64,000 nucleotides of DNA from Azolla caroliniana (Eukaryota; Polypodiophyta), in the NCBI GenBank assembly GCA_043228905.1, contig JBHGNT010000007.1, positions 14,136,001 through 14,200,000 of the forward strand. Direction: 5' to 3'. Numbering within the stretch: position 1 is the stretch's first letter; each line of letters opens with the position of its first letter. The translations under genes were made by a program, and so were the position numbers. Of this stretch, positions 13,125 through 25,171 are shown piece by piece. The notes under the pieces are model-generated. The model saw nothing but the letters and a program-made list of their open reading frames with translations. It was not told the origin of the DNA and did no database searches.

Positions 13125-13248
13125 TAATAGGACTTAAACAACTGAAACCACATATGTGGGCACCGAAACATAGTTTATACTTTGGGGTCCTCATAATAGG
13201 ACTTAAAGAGCCGAAACCACATATGTGGGCACCGAAACATAGTTTATT
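13125..13248 (+). repeat. 69-bp tandem duplication in the G1 leader
   Basis: Two copies start TAATAGGACTTAAA at 13125 and 13194, and each ends CGAAACATAGTTTAT. They share the central block GAAACCACATATGTGGG, which contains the palindrome CCACATATGTGG. No coding content. Confidence 0.85.
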
Positions 13249-13556
13249 GTTAACATTTTTTTCGTGTATAAACTATTCATGACGCGAACATACATGGTTG
13301 AGCCTCGGGGAGCTGCCATGAAAAAATCGATATAGAGATCAGGGAAAGACATTAGTTTGTCACCCCCATGGTTTTTAAAACACCTTTGTGTTACCATAGT
13401 AACCTGATCTTCAACTTCATCTCATACTTCTAGAGGGGTATTGACGTGAGATCATGATATCGATTAATGTTTGCCCATGATATGTTTACATCACGACATG
13501 ATGTTATGACTATTTGTCTAACCTTATCCTATTTCTTTGCCAGAAATAATCATTCA

Positions 13557-14513
13557 ATGACTCAAAATAACGACCCGATGTCATCCACTCAAGCGGAAGG
13601 AACTCAAGGAAATCCTCCTGGACAAATGTCCATTGAGATGTATTTTTCACAAATAAGCCAATACCTTAGTTTCATCACTCAACAGATGACCGAACTTCAA
13701 CAATCTCAAAGTGCTCTCGAGGCACGTGTCATTAGTTTACAACGTGAGACTAATAGACCTGATGAGTGACAGGGTGAACCATCGTTTGTCGTTAAGCCAT
13801 TTACGGGAGAAAAAAAGGAAAGAACTGAAGAAGCAATCTGCACTTGGTTGGGCCGATGGGAGTCTCATTTTGAGCTCTATCCCACGCCAAATAGTATGAA
13901 GATTGCATATGTCGGCCGAGAATTAGGGGGTAAGGCCGCCGTGTGGTGGCGTGGGCTCCGAACTTTGGGGAAATTGCCCGATACCTGGACAGATTTTGTC
14001 ACAGTTTTTAAGGGCCAATTTTTGCAACCTCCCTCTCGAACTGAGGCAGCTCAAGCTTTAATGAACCTCTCTAGCAAGAAGTTTTCCTCGCTAGAAGATT
14101 ATGTCCACCATGCTAGAACCCAAATCCAAAAATCGGGTCTAGAAGGGGACAATTGGTTAATAGCTTGTTTTGTCAATGGCATCCCCAATTCGGACTATCA
14201 CTGGATAATGCACGATAAGGATCCAAAATCCTTCAAAGAGGCCATTGAAATAGTTCTTCGCTATCAACACACTTCAAAGAAGGACCACAACAAACCCAAC
14301 AAAGTGCCCAGGACTAAGCAGTCGCAATTTGCTGGGAAACGCAAGACACCCAACGAATTCATGGATCGCGATCGTAAGCAACAACATCCTTTTTGCGTAT
14401 TCTACAAAAAGAAGGGTCATACAAAAGAGCAATGTCGAAAGCTCCAATGGAAAGAGCACGACAGCAAAGCTAAAGCTGCAGACCATAAAGGTCAGATTCC
14501 TAATGTCCTTTAG
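13557..14513 (+). pseudogene. G1 gag (capsid), one in-frame stop
   Basis: Structural protein that packages the element RNA. Reading starts at the ATG at 13557 (MTQNNDPMSS) and stays in one frame to 14513, interrupted only by a TGA at 13767. The retrotransposon gag region includes the WLGRWESHFELYPTPN and GGKAAVWWRGL blocks (about 13840-13960). A degenerate zinc knuckle at about 14394-14440 reads CVFYKKKGHTKEQC, with Tyr in place of the second Cys. The same frame runs on past a TAG into the protease region, so gag and pol were once fused. Confidence 0.85.
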
Positions 14514-14564
14514 GTCTATACACATCATTTAAGTAATTGTCAATGTTCTTTCCCTCACTATGTA

Positions 14565-17500
14565 TTGGGTCCCAATGATTTACTACGTGCAAACGGGTAT
14601 ATCAATGGATCTCCCGTACAATTTTTGTTTGATTCGGGAAGCTCACACAACTTTGTGAATGATCGTTTGGTTCAAATATGGGGAATCCAACCCATTGTAA
14701 GTGATCACACCTATACGGTGCACTTGGCTGATGGAAGAGTACAATACATCAACGGGGCGATTCATTCATTAGGAATTTCTATTGATACTTATATAGAGGA
14801 AGTAGACTTCCATGTAATGAATCTTTGTACCACTGATGTAATACTGGGTTATCCTTGGTTCTATAATAAAAACTCTTCTTTATCTATTGATTGGGTTCAT
14901 CATTCAATAACTTTTGTATTGAACAATTGTACTCATTTTATTCAATGTGTAAAAAAACAATCCCTCTCAATTGTTTCCTCTCCATCAATATCCGAGTTGT
15001 CTTGTTCTACTCTATTTTATTGTGTACTTGATCCGGACATTCACGTTTACAATATCGATAATGTCTCGGTTCAATTAACATATTTTGAACAACAACAACT
15101 TGATGAAATCTTAAATGATTTTCGTGATGTTTTTCTGAGTGAACTACCAGATGGGTTACCTCCTAACGTAATATAGACCATCGTATAGATATTGTACCTG
15201 GCATTGCACCAATAAGTATACCTCCTTATCGCTTAAGTCGATCTGAAGATGATGAGGTATCTAAGCAACTCAAGGACTATTTATGAATGGGTTATATACG
15301 TTATAGTAAATCTCCATGGGGTGCACCAGTTCTCTTGGTTAAAAAGAAAGAGGGCACATGGCGTATGTGTATTAATTACCGACGCTTGAATAAAGTGACG
15401 ATCAAGAATTCATATCCATTGCCCCGGGCTGATGATCTAATTGACCGTCTCCAGGGAGCTTGGTATTTTACGAAACTTGGTCTTCGTACTGGCTACCATC
15501 AAATTTGTATAAGTGAGGATGATGTTCCAAAAACGGCATTTCGTATGCGCTATGGCCATTATGAGTTTTTGGTTATGCCTTTTGGTTTGACCAATGCTCC
15601 GGCGACATTTCAAGAAGAAATGAATGACATTTTCCGAGAACAACTTGCAAAATTTGTCGTTATTTTCTTGGATGATATTTTAGTTTATAGCCGTACATTA
15701 CAAGAACATGCTAAACATGTCCGCTTTGTTTTACAAACATTGCGTGACAAACAGTTTTATGCGAGGATTTCAAAATGTGAGTTCTTCAAGAAATCAATTA
15801 CTTATCTTGGACATCTCATTACCGAATGAGGAGTTGAAATTGATCCTTCTCGCATCAAGAAAATCAAGCTTTGGCCCACTCTTCGGAATATTCGAGAAGT
15901 TCGATCATTCCTTGGTTTTGTCGGGTTTTTGCAAAAATCCCTTCGTAATTACTCCCAATTGACGACGCCGTTTACTGATCTTTTAAAAGGTCAAATGTGT
16001 AAGTCTACAAAACCTATTGTCTGGAATGCTACACTAGACCTCGCCTTTAAGGAACTCAAGGACCTGGTGTGCAAGGCTCCTTCGCTTCTTTTACTTGATC
16101 CTTCAAAACCTTTTGAGGTTGAAACCGATGCAAACGATTATGCTATAGGTGTTGTCTTATATCAAGATGGTAAACCAATAGCATTCAAGAGTAAGAAACT
16201 TTGATTGTGCTCAATGTCAGTATACCGTTCAAGAAAATGAATTATTTGCAGTTATACATGCGCTCAAAACATGGCGTCATTATCTGTATGGAAATCGCTT
16301 TGTGGTAACTTTGGACCATGAGTCCTTGAAATATTTTTGTGACCAACAAGACCTGAAAGGTCATAAGGCACGATGGGCTGATCTCATCCAGGATTTTGAT
16401 TTTTCCATACGATATCGTAAAGGTTCCATGAACACTGTCGTTGATGCACTAAGTCACATCCGTGAAGTTAACATGCTTAGCTTCACTGAAATAACATCAG
16501 ATCTTTATGATCACCTTCGAGGAAAGTATCTTGATGACAGTTATTTTGCGAAATACTGGGCAAGAGTTGAGTCTGGAACAGACACCACCACATCCTCGAA
16601 CGAATACTTCCACATTGCTAACGGTCTGCTTTACCGTAATGGGAAGGTTTGTGTTCCAGATTTGCCTAAGGTCAAAAAGAGAATTCTTTTTGAATGCCAT
16701 GATGCACCCTCAGTAGGCCCCCCTGGAATACATCGTACACTCGTTCTCATCTCCACCCAATTCTATTGGCCTAAGATACGTCCTGACATACATAGTTATG
16801 TGACTAAATGTCACCAATGTCAGGTTAACAAAGCTGAGCGACTTAAAGTCGTAGGACTTTTACATCCCTTGGACATTCCCAATAATAAGTGGGAAAGTGT
16901 ATCCATGGATTTTATTGTTAGCCTTCCTCGCACCCAAAAAGACCATGATGCCATATGGGCTGTGGTTGATAGACTAACTAAAATGGCTAGATTTATTGCT
17001 ACTAAAACCACGGTAATAGCTCCTGAATTGGCTTACCAATTCGTTGACGAGTTATTTCATTTTTATGGGTTACTGATGGATAGCGTGAGTGATCGAGATC
17101 CAAAGTTTACTAGTGACTTCTGGACGCAAGTCTTTAAGAAATTAGAACGAGTAAATCATCCTCAATCCGATGGACAAATAGAACGAGTAAATCAAATTAT
17201 TGAGGATATGCTTCGAGCATATGTTGGTACAAAACCAACAAAATGGGAACATTATCTCCCAATTTTGGAGTTTTCTTATAACAACTCCAAGCATACATCG
17301 ACGGGATATAGTCCTTTTATGTTGATGTATGGTTTTCAGCCACGAGCCCCGATTGATGTTAATATACATCATGATGAGTTGCGAAGTATGCAAAACTTTC
17401 TTCGAGATATGCAAGATATGTTGCATATTGCACGAGATAATATAAAAACAGCTCAAGATGGAGCGCGTTTTTATGCCGATCATCATAGGCAACCTCATGT

Positions 17501-17948
17501 ATTCGACCCTGGACAGAAGGTATTTTTGCGTGTACCTCACAATTCTAAGACATTGTCTAAGGGTAAGTGCGCTAAGTTAGCCCCACGGTTTTGTGGACCT
17601 TTTACAATCCTCAAACGCATTGGGTCATCAGCCTATCGTCTCGCTCTTCCCGATGGTGTTGAAATTCCTCCAGTTTTTCATGTGAGTTGTCTAAAAGAAG
17701 TTCTAGGTTCTGGCGACAATACAGTTACAACTGAAACTCTGGTTACTTCTAAAGAATTATTTTCTAAACCACATGTAACAGAGAGAATTCTCGATGTTAA
17801 AACAAAAACATTACTTACTAAAGAAATCCGAGAATATAAAATAAAATGGATGGATAAATCAACAAAAGATGCCACATGGGAACGCGAAAATACTCTCAGA
17901 GTGCAATGTTTTAAAGAGGGGGAGAATGTTACGGGCATGACCATATAA
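14565..17948 (+). pseudogene. G1 pol: PR, RT, RNase H, INT, chromodomain
   Basis: Gypsy domain order. Protease LFDSGSSHNF is at about 14625-14655. RT with catalytic FLDD ([12 protein letters not shown]) is at about 15655-15695, within 15287-15829. RNase H starts near 16120 (ETDANDYAIG) and crosses a frameshift near 16205. Integrase has an HHCC finger (HQC at about 16810) and DDE residues in MDFIVSLP, SDRDPKFTS and GQIERVNQ (16900-17190). The C-terminal segment at about 17790-17905 (REYKIKWMDKSTKDATWE) resembles a chromodomain, a known integrase targeting module in this clade. There are frameshifts near 15180-15285 and 16205, and stops at 15174 and 15827. The last codons run 22 bases into the 3' LTR. 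Confidence 0.88.
17913..17926 (+). other. Polypurine tract of G1
   Basis: AAAGAGGGGGAGAA lies directly before the 3' LTR. It is the plus-strand primer position for reverse transcription and is overlapped by the end of pol. Confidence 0.85.
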
Positions 17949-18387
17949 TATCCCATGGTGAGAATTTACCGTAGTATTCTATACATGTGGATAAGTGTGA
18001 GGGTTAAACGAGAGTGTAAAGAAGGGGAGGATTACTTTTAATTCTCGAGATTGAGACAACCCATTAGGCCAAGTGTGAACTTGCTTGGGGGCCTTGGGTA
18101 TCGCTATAAATAAGAGGCCTCGCTACCCTCATTTCATCATCTTTTGACTACGTCGAGACTCTGTTCTTGTGGTGGGTCAACTCCTGTAGTGAGCGCGCCA
18201 ACACCAGGTACGACTCGACGCCACGACAGTGGTATGGGACGTCGATCGAGGCTCGAGTCCGTCTCGATCCCTTCGCTAGGGGGTGTTCGGGTGGATTGGC
18301 ACCCTTCTTTCTCCCTCTCCTTTCTATCTATCTATCCATCATTCTTTTATCCTGATCATATGCTTACATTAGGGCATATCTCTAATA
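17927..18387 (+). repeat. 3' LTR of G1
   Basis: 461 bp, begins TGTTACGGG and ends TCTAATA, followed by the CTAGA target duplication (18388-18392). Most differences from the 5' LTR are transitions, and the TCTA simple repeat is shorter. Confidence 0.92.
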
Positions 18388-18392
18388 CTAGA

Positions 18393-21300
18393 GTTATGTC
18401 GATGGAGCGAATGACATAGCGCCGAAGCCGGCACACAAGGACTTCCCGACATGGGAACAAGGAGCAAGCAAGGTGTTGTACTGCCTCGCATCCTATGTGC
18501 ACGATGAGATGCCCGACTACATTAGAGACGGGAAGTCGCCGAAAGAAGTCTGGGAAAATCTGAAAAAGATTTTCGCTGTCAATATCACAACCCATAAGTT
18601 GCAGCTCCGGCTAGAGCTGAACAACATCTAGCAAAGGGACATGACGGTTATAGACTACACCATCAAAATAAAGGAGATCTGTGATGTGTTGGGGTCCATC
18701 AATGTGATGGTGGATGAAGACTAGATGGTCTAGATCTTCCTCGATGGTCTAACACAAAGGTACGGGCCTATCCGGATGACAATTTGCACCCGAGAGAGTC
18801 CACCATCCTTCTTTGACCTGCAATCAACGTTGATGGTCAAAGAAAACCATCTGGGACCACTCAATCAGACGATCGGATGTTGTACATGGGGGCGAATCAG
18901 CCCCGTGGGCGTGGAGGACAAGGTGGGTTGGCACACAATAGCCGCGGCCGACAAGAGTAGAATCGGAGCCACAGAGATAGTGCCGACAATAGTTCTAAAC
19001 CCTCCACGAGCAACGGGAGTCAAAGCGGCGCCGGAAACCGACAATTGAAGGCCAATATGGAATGTTGGTACTATGGCAAGATAGGCCACAAGGAAAGCTA
19101 GTGCTGGAAGAAGCACACCGATTCGGATAAATCTAGATACAGCAAGGCTGGACAAGGAAATCGACAGAGCTTGCACTACACCGAAGGATCAGAAGGATCA
19201 GAAACTGGAAAAGGGTGAGCCTTTGCGATGAAGCACAAGGCGAACTCGATGAAGAAGACCAATTCCAAATCGGAGGAAGTGTGGTATGTTGACTCCAGAG
19301 CGTCGAACCACATGACGAGCCACGAAGAGTGGTTCTCATATCTTGAAAAACCAGAACAATCAGGAGTTGTCGAAATTGGAGACGACACTCCTCACCGAAT
19401 CGAGCATGTCGGAGAAGTCCCTTTGAGTCATGTCGGTCAAAAGGGAAAGTTGATGAATGTTTTACATGTTCCGACAATCACGAAGAACCTAGTGTCGGTT
19501 GGACAAATTGTCGACCAAGGGATGCAAGTGCAGTTTACGCACCTCAAGTGCTTCATCAAGGAAGAGGGTCAGATCATCACACAAGGGTGCCGGGACAGGA
19601 GGATGTTCATCCTCGACACCAATGATGTAGGCACCCCTTTATTTGCAAAATGACAGAAGCTCGAGTCGGATATCAACCTGTGGCACAAGCAGATCAACCA
19701 TGTCAATTACCAAAGGCTTCAGGACATGTAGTCGAAACAAGTGGTGTTCAGAAAATTGAAATTTAGTGGCCGGAAGGCCCAAATTTGTGAAGCCTGCAAA
19801 GTTGGGAAGCAACACCGACTTCCATTCCCCACTGAAAGAAACTAGAGTTGTAACAAGCTCAACTTGATGCATTCGGATGTATGGGGACCGACACAGAATG
19901 TTAGTCTTGGCGGGAGTCGATATTTCGTCTCCTTCATCGACGATTATAGGCGGCACACATGGATCTACCTGATCTAAAGGAAAAGTGAAGTTTTTGAATG
20001 TTTCCGGACCTTGCAATGTCTTGTTGAATGGGAAATGGAGAGAAAGATCAAGTGCCTACGGTGGGATGGCCGAAAAGAATACTTTTCCGGCCAATTCAAT
20101 AGCTACCTACAACAGAAGGGAATCAACGAGAATTCAGTAGTAGATATACACTGGAATGAAACAGCGTTGCCGAGAGGAAGAATCGGTCGATTGTGAAAGC
20201 GGCAAGGGTAATGTTGGAAGAGAAAAGCATGCCCAAGTTCTACTGGGCCGAGGCGGTCCGGATGGCCATCTGCATCCAGAATCGGATCGGTGAAAAGGTG
20301 TCAGCACACGAGTTGTATTTCGGGTGGAAGCTGAACTTAAGACACTTCAGGGTATTCGGTAGCATAGCCTATGTGCATGTACCGGATGAGAAGCGGAAGA
20401 AGTTGGACCCAAAGTCGGAGAAGTGCATTCTTGTTGGCTACTCACATGAATAGAAGGGGTATAAATGTTATAAATCTCGCACAAAGGAAGTTCGAGTAAG
20501 CCGGGATGTCGAGTTCGATGAGTCGGCATCATGGTACTCCTTACCGACTCCGGCTCCAGCTCCAACCCCCGACCACTCTGACCACCTGATTCCTGAAGAT
20601 GAGGCCAACGAGCCCAAAACAATTACTCTAGATGAGAGTCTGATCTCATTTCGGCTGAGCGAGCTGAATGAGGGACTAAGTCGGAACAACTAGTCCGATG
20701 AAGAGCCGGTGAGTAGTGGAGACTCGGCCATGCTTTCCCCGCGCAAGAAATCGAAGAGATGGTTCACATGCAAAGAGAAGGGGAAGAAGAAGATGTCGGA
20801 ATACGACATTGGCAGAGGCGAGTCAGATCAGAGCGAATCCGACTACGTAAAAAACGTAGAAGCGGCAAAGGACGCAAATTGGCGTGCTGCAATAGAGGAA
20901 GAAATACGGGCACTCGATGCCAACGACACATGGGACTTGGTTGACACTCCCTGACATTGTAAACCGATTGGTGGTAAGTTGGTATACAAGGTGAAGTACA
21001 ATGTCGACAGTTCAGTCAACCGGCACAAGGCTCGGTTGGTGGCCAAAGGATATGCGCAGACCCACGGAATCGACTACGATGAGACCTTCACTCCAGTAGC
21101 GAAGATGATGACGGTTTGTGTGGTGTTGGTAGTTGTTGTGGCAAGGGGGTGGCATCTTCACCAGATGGATGTGAAGAATGCATTTCTTCAAGGGGATCTT
21201 GAAGAACATGTCTATATGATCCAACCCCCTGGATTTCAGTCGGAGATGAACACGTTGGCAATGTGCTGACTCAAGAAGTCACTTTACGGCCTGAAGCAAG

Positions 21301-22338
21301 GCCCACGTGCTTGGAATTCGAAGGTCACACACTGTTTGCATAAGATGGGGTTTGTGGCCTCGAAGTCCGACTCTTCGTTGTTCATCCGGTGAGGTTTGGA
21401 AGGTCTAGTGTGCATCTTGCTATATGTGGATGATCTAGTCATCACCGGACCCGGACTCGCTGAAATCGGCTGAGTAAAGTCCAAGTTGTCAGATGCATTG
21501 GAAATGAAGAACCTGGGGGACCTTCATTACTTCCTCAAGATCGAAGTGATCCATACCCCCAACGACATATTGCTCTCACAACGACACTATGTGTTGAATA
21601 TGTTGTACAAGTCCGGCATGACAAATTGCCGACTAGTCTCCACACCTGTGGACCAGAACTTGAAGCTTCGTCCCGACTTCGGACCGGCCTTCAACGAGAG
21701 ATGGTTCCGACAAATTATCGGAAGCCTTATTTACTTAATGATCACCCGACCTGACATCAGCTATCTAGGCAGACCGATCAACCAGTTTATGTAGAGGCCG
21801 ACCGTCGAGCACCTTTAGTGTGCACATTGACTATTGAGATATGTGAGTGGCAGGCACTAAGGATTGGTGACTCTTATACCAATATGGTAAAACCGAAAAG
21901 CTAGTCGGTTATACAGATGCCAATTGGGCAAGTGATGCATCAGATCGTTGGTCCACTTCCGGTTTTATGTTCTTTCTAGATAGCGTGGTTGTTGTGTGGA
22001 GCAACAAAAAGCAGCCAACAATGGCTCTATCAAGCATTGAGGCTGAGTATCAGGGCGCTACCATTGCTACTTGTGAATCCATCTGGCTTCGGCGGTTGCT
22101 GCAAGACCTCCGGATTGAAGTACCGACTCTGATCCCGATCATCTGCGACAACATGAGCAGTATGCAGCTTGCCAAGAATCTCGTGTTTCATGCTCGCACC
22201 AAGCACATTGAGGAGCACTATCACTTTGTGCGCGAGCAGGTTCTGAGCGGTGAAGTCGAACTCCATTATGTTCACACGGATTGACAAGTTGCCAACATCT
22301 TCACCAAGCCACTCGGATCAGACAAGTTGCAGGAGCCC
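18393..22338 (+). pseudogene. A1 gag-pol remainder (copia order)
   Basis: Continues the gag split at 12120. The gag core has blocks SPKEVWENLKKIF and FFDLQSTLMVKENHL, and a zinc knuckle near 19054-19100 in which the second Cys is Tyr. Protease starts near 19285 (motif DSRASNHM, relatives DSGASNHM). Integrase spans about 19690-20440 (LWHKQINHVN, then FIDDYRRHTW). RT spans 20860-21790 ([18 protein letters not shown] and LLYVDDLVITGP). RNase H spans about 21890-22340 (SSIEAEYQGATIA, ARTKHIEEHYHFVREQVL, VANIFTKPLG). There are more than ten in-frame TAG or TGA codons and some frame changes. Many stops sit where relatives have Gln, Trp or Arg. It is non-functional. Confidence 0.88.
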
Positions 22339-22361
22339 GCAAGTGATATGAAGACGACCAG

Positions 22362-22387
<26 letters not shown>

Positions 22388-22392
<5 letters not shown>

Positions 22393-22813
22393 ACACCTGT
22401 ATGAATTTTTGCATTTTTTGGCGATGCTTGGACTACAACATCTCTACATGCCACACTTGAGGGAGAGAACTGGAATAGGTAAAGGCACCAGACAGTCAAC
22501 CAGAGAGGAGGAAACAACGGAAACAGGGGGAGACAAGGACGAAAATGAAGTTGAATCCCAAAAAGTCGGAACAAGTGGCGACAACGGCAGAGTCAAGAAG
22601 GACAAAGACGAACGGAAGAAGAAGGCCAAGATTCAGACATGGTCTGATGTTGTGAAGGGCTTGAAGATTGAGGATGAGTTGGAGTTAACCAACTCGAACA
22701 AGAGCGGGAATGAATCAAAGGCAACCGATTCGGTTCAACAGTTTGATTCAGAGGAGCTGGATCAGTTGAAGACCGAGCAGACCAAAAGGCAGCGGAAGTC
22801 GACATTGGCATGA
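22388..22813 (+). pseudogene. A1 charged C-terminal extension after RNase H
   Basis: An open frame of 141 codons. After a copia-like end of pol (LGLQHLYMPHLRERTG) it continues with a highly charged tail, including VGTSGDNGRVKKDKDERK and TWSDVVKGLKIEDELE. The same tail, with the same order of blocks, is visible on the minus strand in the A2 copy at about 46027-46330, so it belongs to the element family rather than being chance. I know no function for it. It lies between RNase H and the 3' LTR. Confidence 0.6.
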
Positions 22814-23050
22814 AGGAGCCAACGGGTCGAGAAGCGCTAGAGTCACAATAGCGAGGGAGCTGAGTTGGGCCTTATGAGTAGGCAAGCCAACTGAGAGGGT
22901 CAAGGTGTGTGAAATTGGATGGGTCGTGGAAAGCGGGACCGAATAGGTCGAGGAGCACGAACAAGATGGGAAGACACCATGAGGAGCCGGAGGGAAGGTC
23001 CAGCAGACACTGACACCATGATCCGACCTCAAATTGAGCTTGATGGGGAG

Positions 23051-23144
23051 TGTTGAGTGGACAAGATCAATCGGATCTGGATCGACTAAATAAGCCAGAT
23101 TTGGATCAGAGTCCGGAATGAAGAACCGGATCGGTGTCCGGAAC
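23051..23144 (+). repeat. 3' LTR of A1, first 94 bp
   Basis: Begins TGTTGAGTGG just after a purine-rich GATGGGGAG. It aligns with 11443-11537 and stops exactly where B1 starts with TGTTGAGAATC. The interval 22814-23050 is the non-coding 3' end of A1. Confidence 0.85.
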
Positions 23145-23595
23145 TGTTGAGAATCAAGCTTAACATAGTGCAACGTGTGAACACACCTTTTGACAATCCG
23201 TGATTACTCAAAGGTCAAGAGTCACACCACTACTCTCTACATATTAACTATGTGTCATAGAATCATATTCTATGACACGTAACTAATGAGTTACATATTC
23301 CCCATGACTATGAGTCTTCACATTCCTCAAGAGAGAGAGTGGTTGTTGTAAAGTTAATGAAGAGAGAGGGTGACTTTATATAAAGCACCCTCCTCATACT
23401 TCATACTAAGTCAGTTGTGAGTCCTTGTAATGCTACATTTTGTATTTCCTATTCTACTTGTGAATATACACCTTCTTCTTGAGTATTCCTTTTTCTATCT
23501 ATCTTGTGTTCGCTCTTCTCTCCTCTAATTCCTCTCACACATACACATAACACACATCTCTTCCGCTACACAAGAATCATACCCAATTCTTTACA
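23145..23595 (+). repeat. 5' LTR of B1
   Basis: 451 bp, begins TGTTGAGAATC and ends TTTACA. A TATA box (TTTATATAAA) lies at about 23375-23384. The primer site TGGTATTAGAGC follows at 23596-23607, one base from the initiator-Met complement. Confidence 0.88.
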
Positions 23596-23762
23596 TGGTA
23601 TTAGAGCGATTTGGTAGCTCGATCTAGCTCACTCGCCTCTTCGTGATCGTGTGTTGTGCTCTACGCCGACGTTCAAGAAGAACCGGCTCATCTCTATCGT
23701 AGTACCACTACATAGCTCGTGTTCGAGAGAGAAGGAAAAGAAGAAAGGAAGCTTAATCGACA

Positions 23763-24379
23763 ATGAATACTCAAATGGGGAGTGCTCTCCCTAGCGAGAA
23801 GTTGGACCGAAACAACTTCGCATCTTAGGAGTACAAGATGCACCAATACCTTGTCGACCAAGGCTATTGGGGTTACATCAAGGGAGCACAAGAAAACCGA
23901 CCCGACCCGGAAGTTGCCGACTATGCAAAGTGGGAGCAAGCGGCAAGCCGAGTGATGTATTGCTTGGCGACATGTGTTCACGAGCACATACTCAGGTACA
24001 TTGGAGAAGCCGAGATGCCGAAGGAAGCGTGGGAGAATCTACGCAAGATTTTTGCCGCCGCCACAACCGCGAGAAGCTTCAACTCCGCCAATAGTTGAAC
24101 AACATCCAACAAAGGGATATGTCCATCACAAGCTACACCTTGAAGATCAAGGAGCTTTGCAACTCACTCGGCTCGATAAGCGTCAATGTGGACGATGATG
24201 AGATGGTGCAAATATTCCCCGACGGCCTTGCACCACGGTTCGGCGCGATGAGGACCGTCGTACTAGCACAAGAGAATCCACCCTCCTTCTTCGATCTTCA
24301 ATCTATGTTGTTGGTCGAAGAAAACCATGTTCGAACGAGGAGCAATGCCTCGGAAGGCCACATGCTCTACACGCATTCG
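23763..24379 (+). pseudogene. B1 gag, N-terminal part
   Basis: The ATG at 23763 opens MNTQMGSALPSEKLDRNNFA, matching the family-A gag start. A TAG follows where relatives read Trp (ASWEYKMHQYL). The capsid core includes MPKEAWENLRKIFAA and, after a frameshift near 24070, NNIQQRDMSITSYTLKIKEL and FFDLQSMLLVEENH. It ends at the insertion point of T and continues at 30027. Confidence 0.82.
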
Positions 24380-25160
24380 TGAAAGGACTACACGCTCTTA
24401 AAACAACGCTCGGCCACAACCGAGTCTAGGATCAAACACAGAAAAACAGATAATGTACGCACGACACAGTAAAGAGAAGAGTACACAGGATGTTTACGTG
24501 GAAAACCCAAACACGGGAAAAACCACGGCAGTCCACAGACTGCAAACTATCACTATGTTACAATGTACAATAGATGAACATAGAGGCAACGACCTCTTGC
24601 TCACTGTCTTCGCCACAGGCGGCGGTTACAACAAAGACAACGTCCTCTTCGTCTCTCACTCTCTCTCTCTGTACACAGTTGCACTCAAAATCTTGCACCA
24701 ACAAGAATGAATACAACTCCATACTAAGTTTTCCCTAAGTCATATTTATACTAATATGACTTTTCAGCTATTTACAAATATAGCCCCAATGGACTCTTAG
24801 AAACATATTTACGAATATGTCCCTTCATCTAGTGAGCACTCCTCATCCGGCTTGCATCATCCGGCTCTTGCTGGGCACTCGTCATCCGGTTCTCACCGGA
24901 CCTTCCTTGCCGGGTACTCATCATCTGGTTCTCACCGGGTCTTCCTTGTCGGGTACTCATCATCCGATTCTCACCGGGTCTTCCGTTGCCAGGTACTCAT
25001 CATCCGGTTCTCACTGGGTCTTCCGTTGCCGCGTACACATCATCCGGTTCTCACCGGGTCTTCCGTTGCCGGGTACTCCACATCCGGATTCGGCCTCGAC
25101 CGAGTTGCTCATCCACACTGTTCTTCTCACTTCCCATCCGGAGGGACCTATTTCCTAACA
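24380..25160 (-). repeat. 3' LTR of T, with 39-40 bp tandem array
   Basis: 781 bp. On the minus strand it begins TGTTAGGAAATAG and ends CCTTTCA. Six head-to-tail units of 39-40 bp, built on CATCCGGTTCTCACCGGGTC, start at about 24882, 24921, 24960, 25000, 25040 and 25080. The array is at the LTR start in element orientation, so in the U3 region, upstream of a TATA-like AGTATAAATA (about 24740 on the minus strand). Confidence 0.9.
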
Positions 25161-25171
25161 AACTCCCCCTT
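25161..25171 (-). other. Polypurine tract of T
   Basis: On the minus strand AAGGGGGAGTT lies directly before the 3' LTR and next to the pol stop codon. Confidence 0.8.

Larger units (their letters stand above)
12121..18387 (+). mobile_element. Ty3/gypsy chromodomain element G1, with 5-bp TSD
   Basis: Full-length gypsy element of 6,267 bp. LTRs are 12121-12585 and 17927-18387, and the target duplication CTAGA is at 12116-12120 and 18388-18392. Joining the flanks across the TSD gives a continuous family-A gag like the uninterrupted copy A3, which proves the insertion point. Internal order: initiator-Met primer site, long leader with small hairpin repeats, gag, protease, RT, RNase H, integrase, chromodomain-like tail, polypurine tract. 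The LTRs differ at about 25 positions by eye (about 5%), so the insertion is fairly old. Pol has frameshifts and stops. Confidence 0.93.
11443..23144 (+). mobile_element. Ty1/copia element A1, split by gypsy element G1
   Basis: Family-A copia element. Order: 5' LTR 11443-11907, primer binding site, gag start, inserted G1 (12121-18387), rest of gag, then protease, integrase, RT and RNase H in the copia order, and a 3' LTR of which only the first 94 bp (23051-23144) lie before the insertion of element B1. The rest of the 3' LTR should lie beyond the far end of B1 and is not in the window. Without G1 the element would be about 5.4 kb plus the missing LTR. Coding parts hold many nonsense codons, so it is not autonomous. 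Confidence 0.88.

Noticed and set aside
24882-25120. Regularly spaced repeats of about 40 bp, like a CRISPR array
   Set aside because: Units are contiguous tandem repeats without unique spacers, inside a plant LTR.
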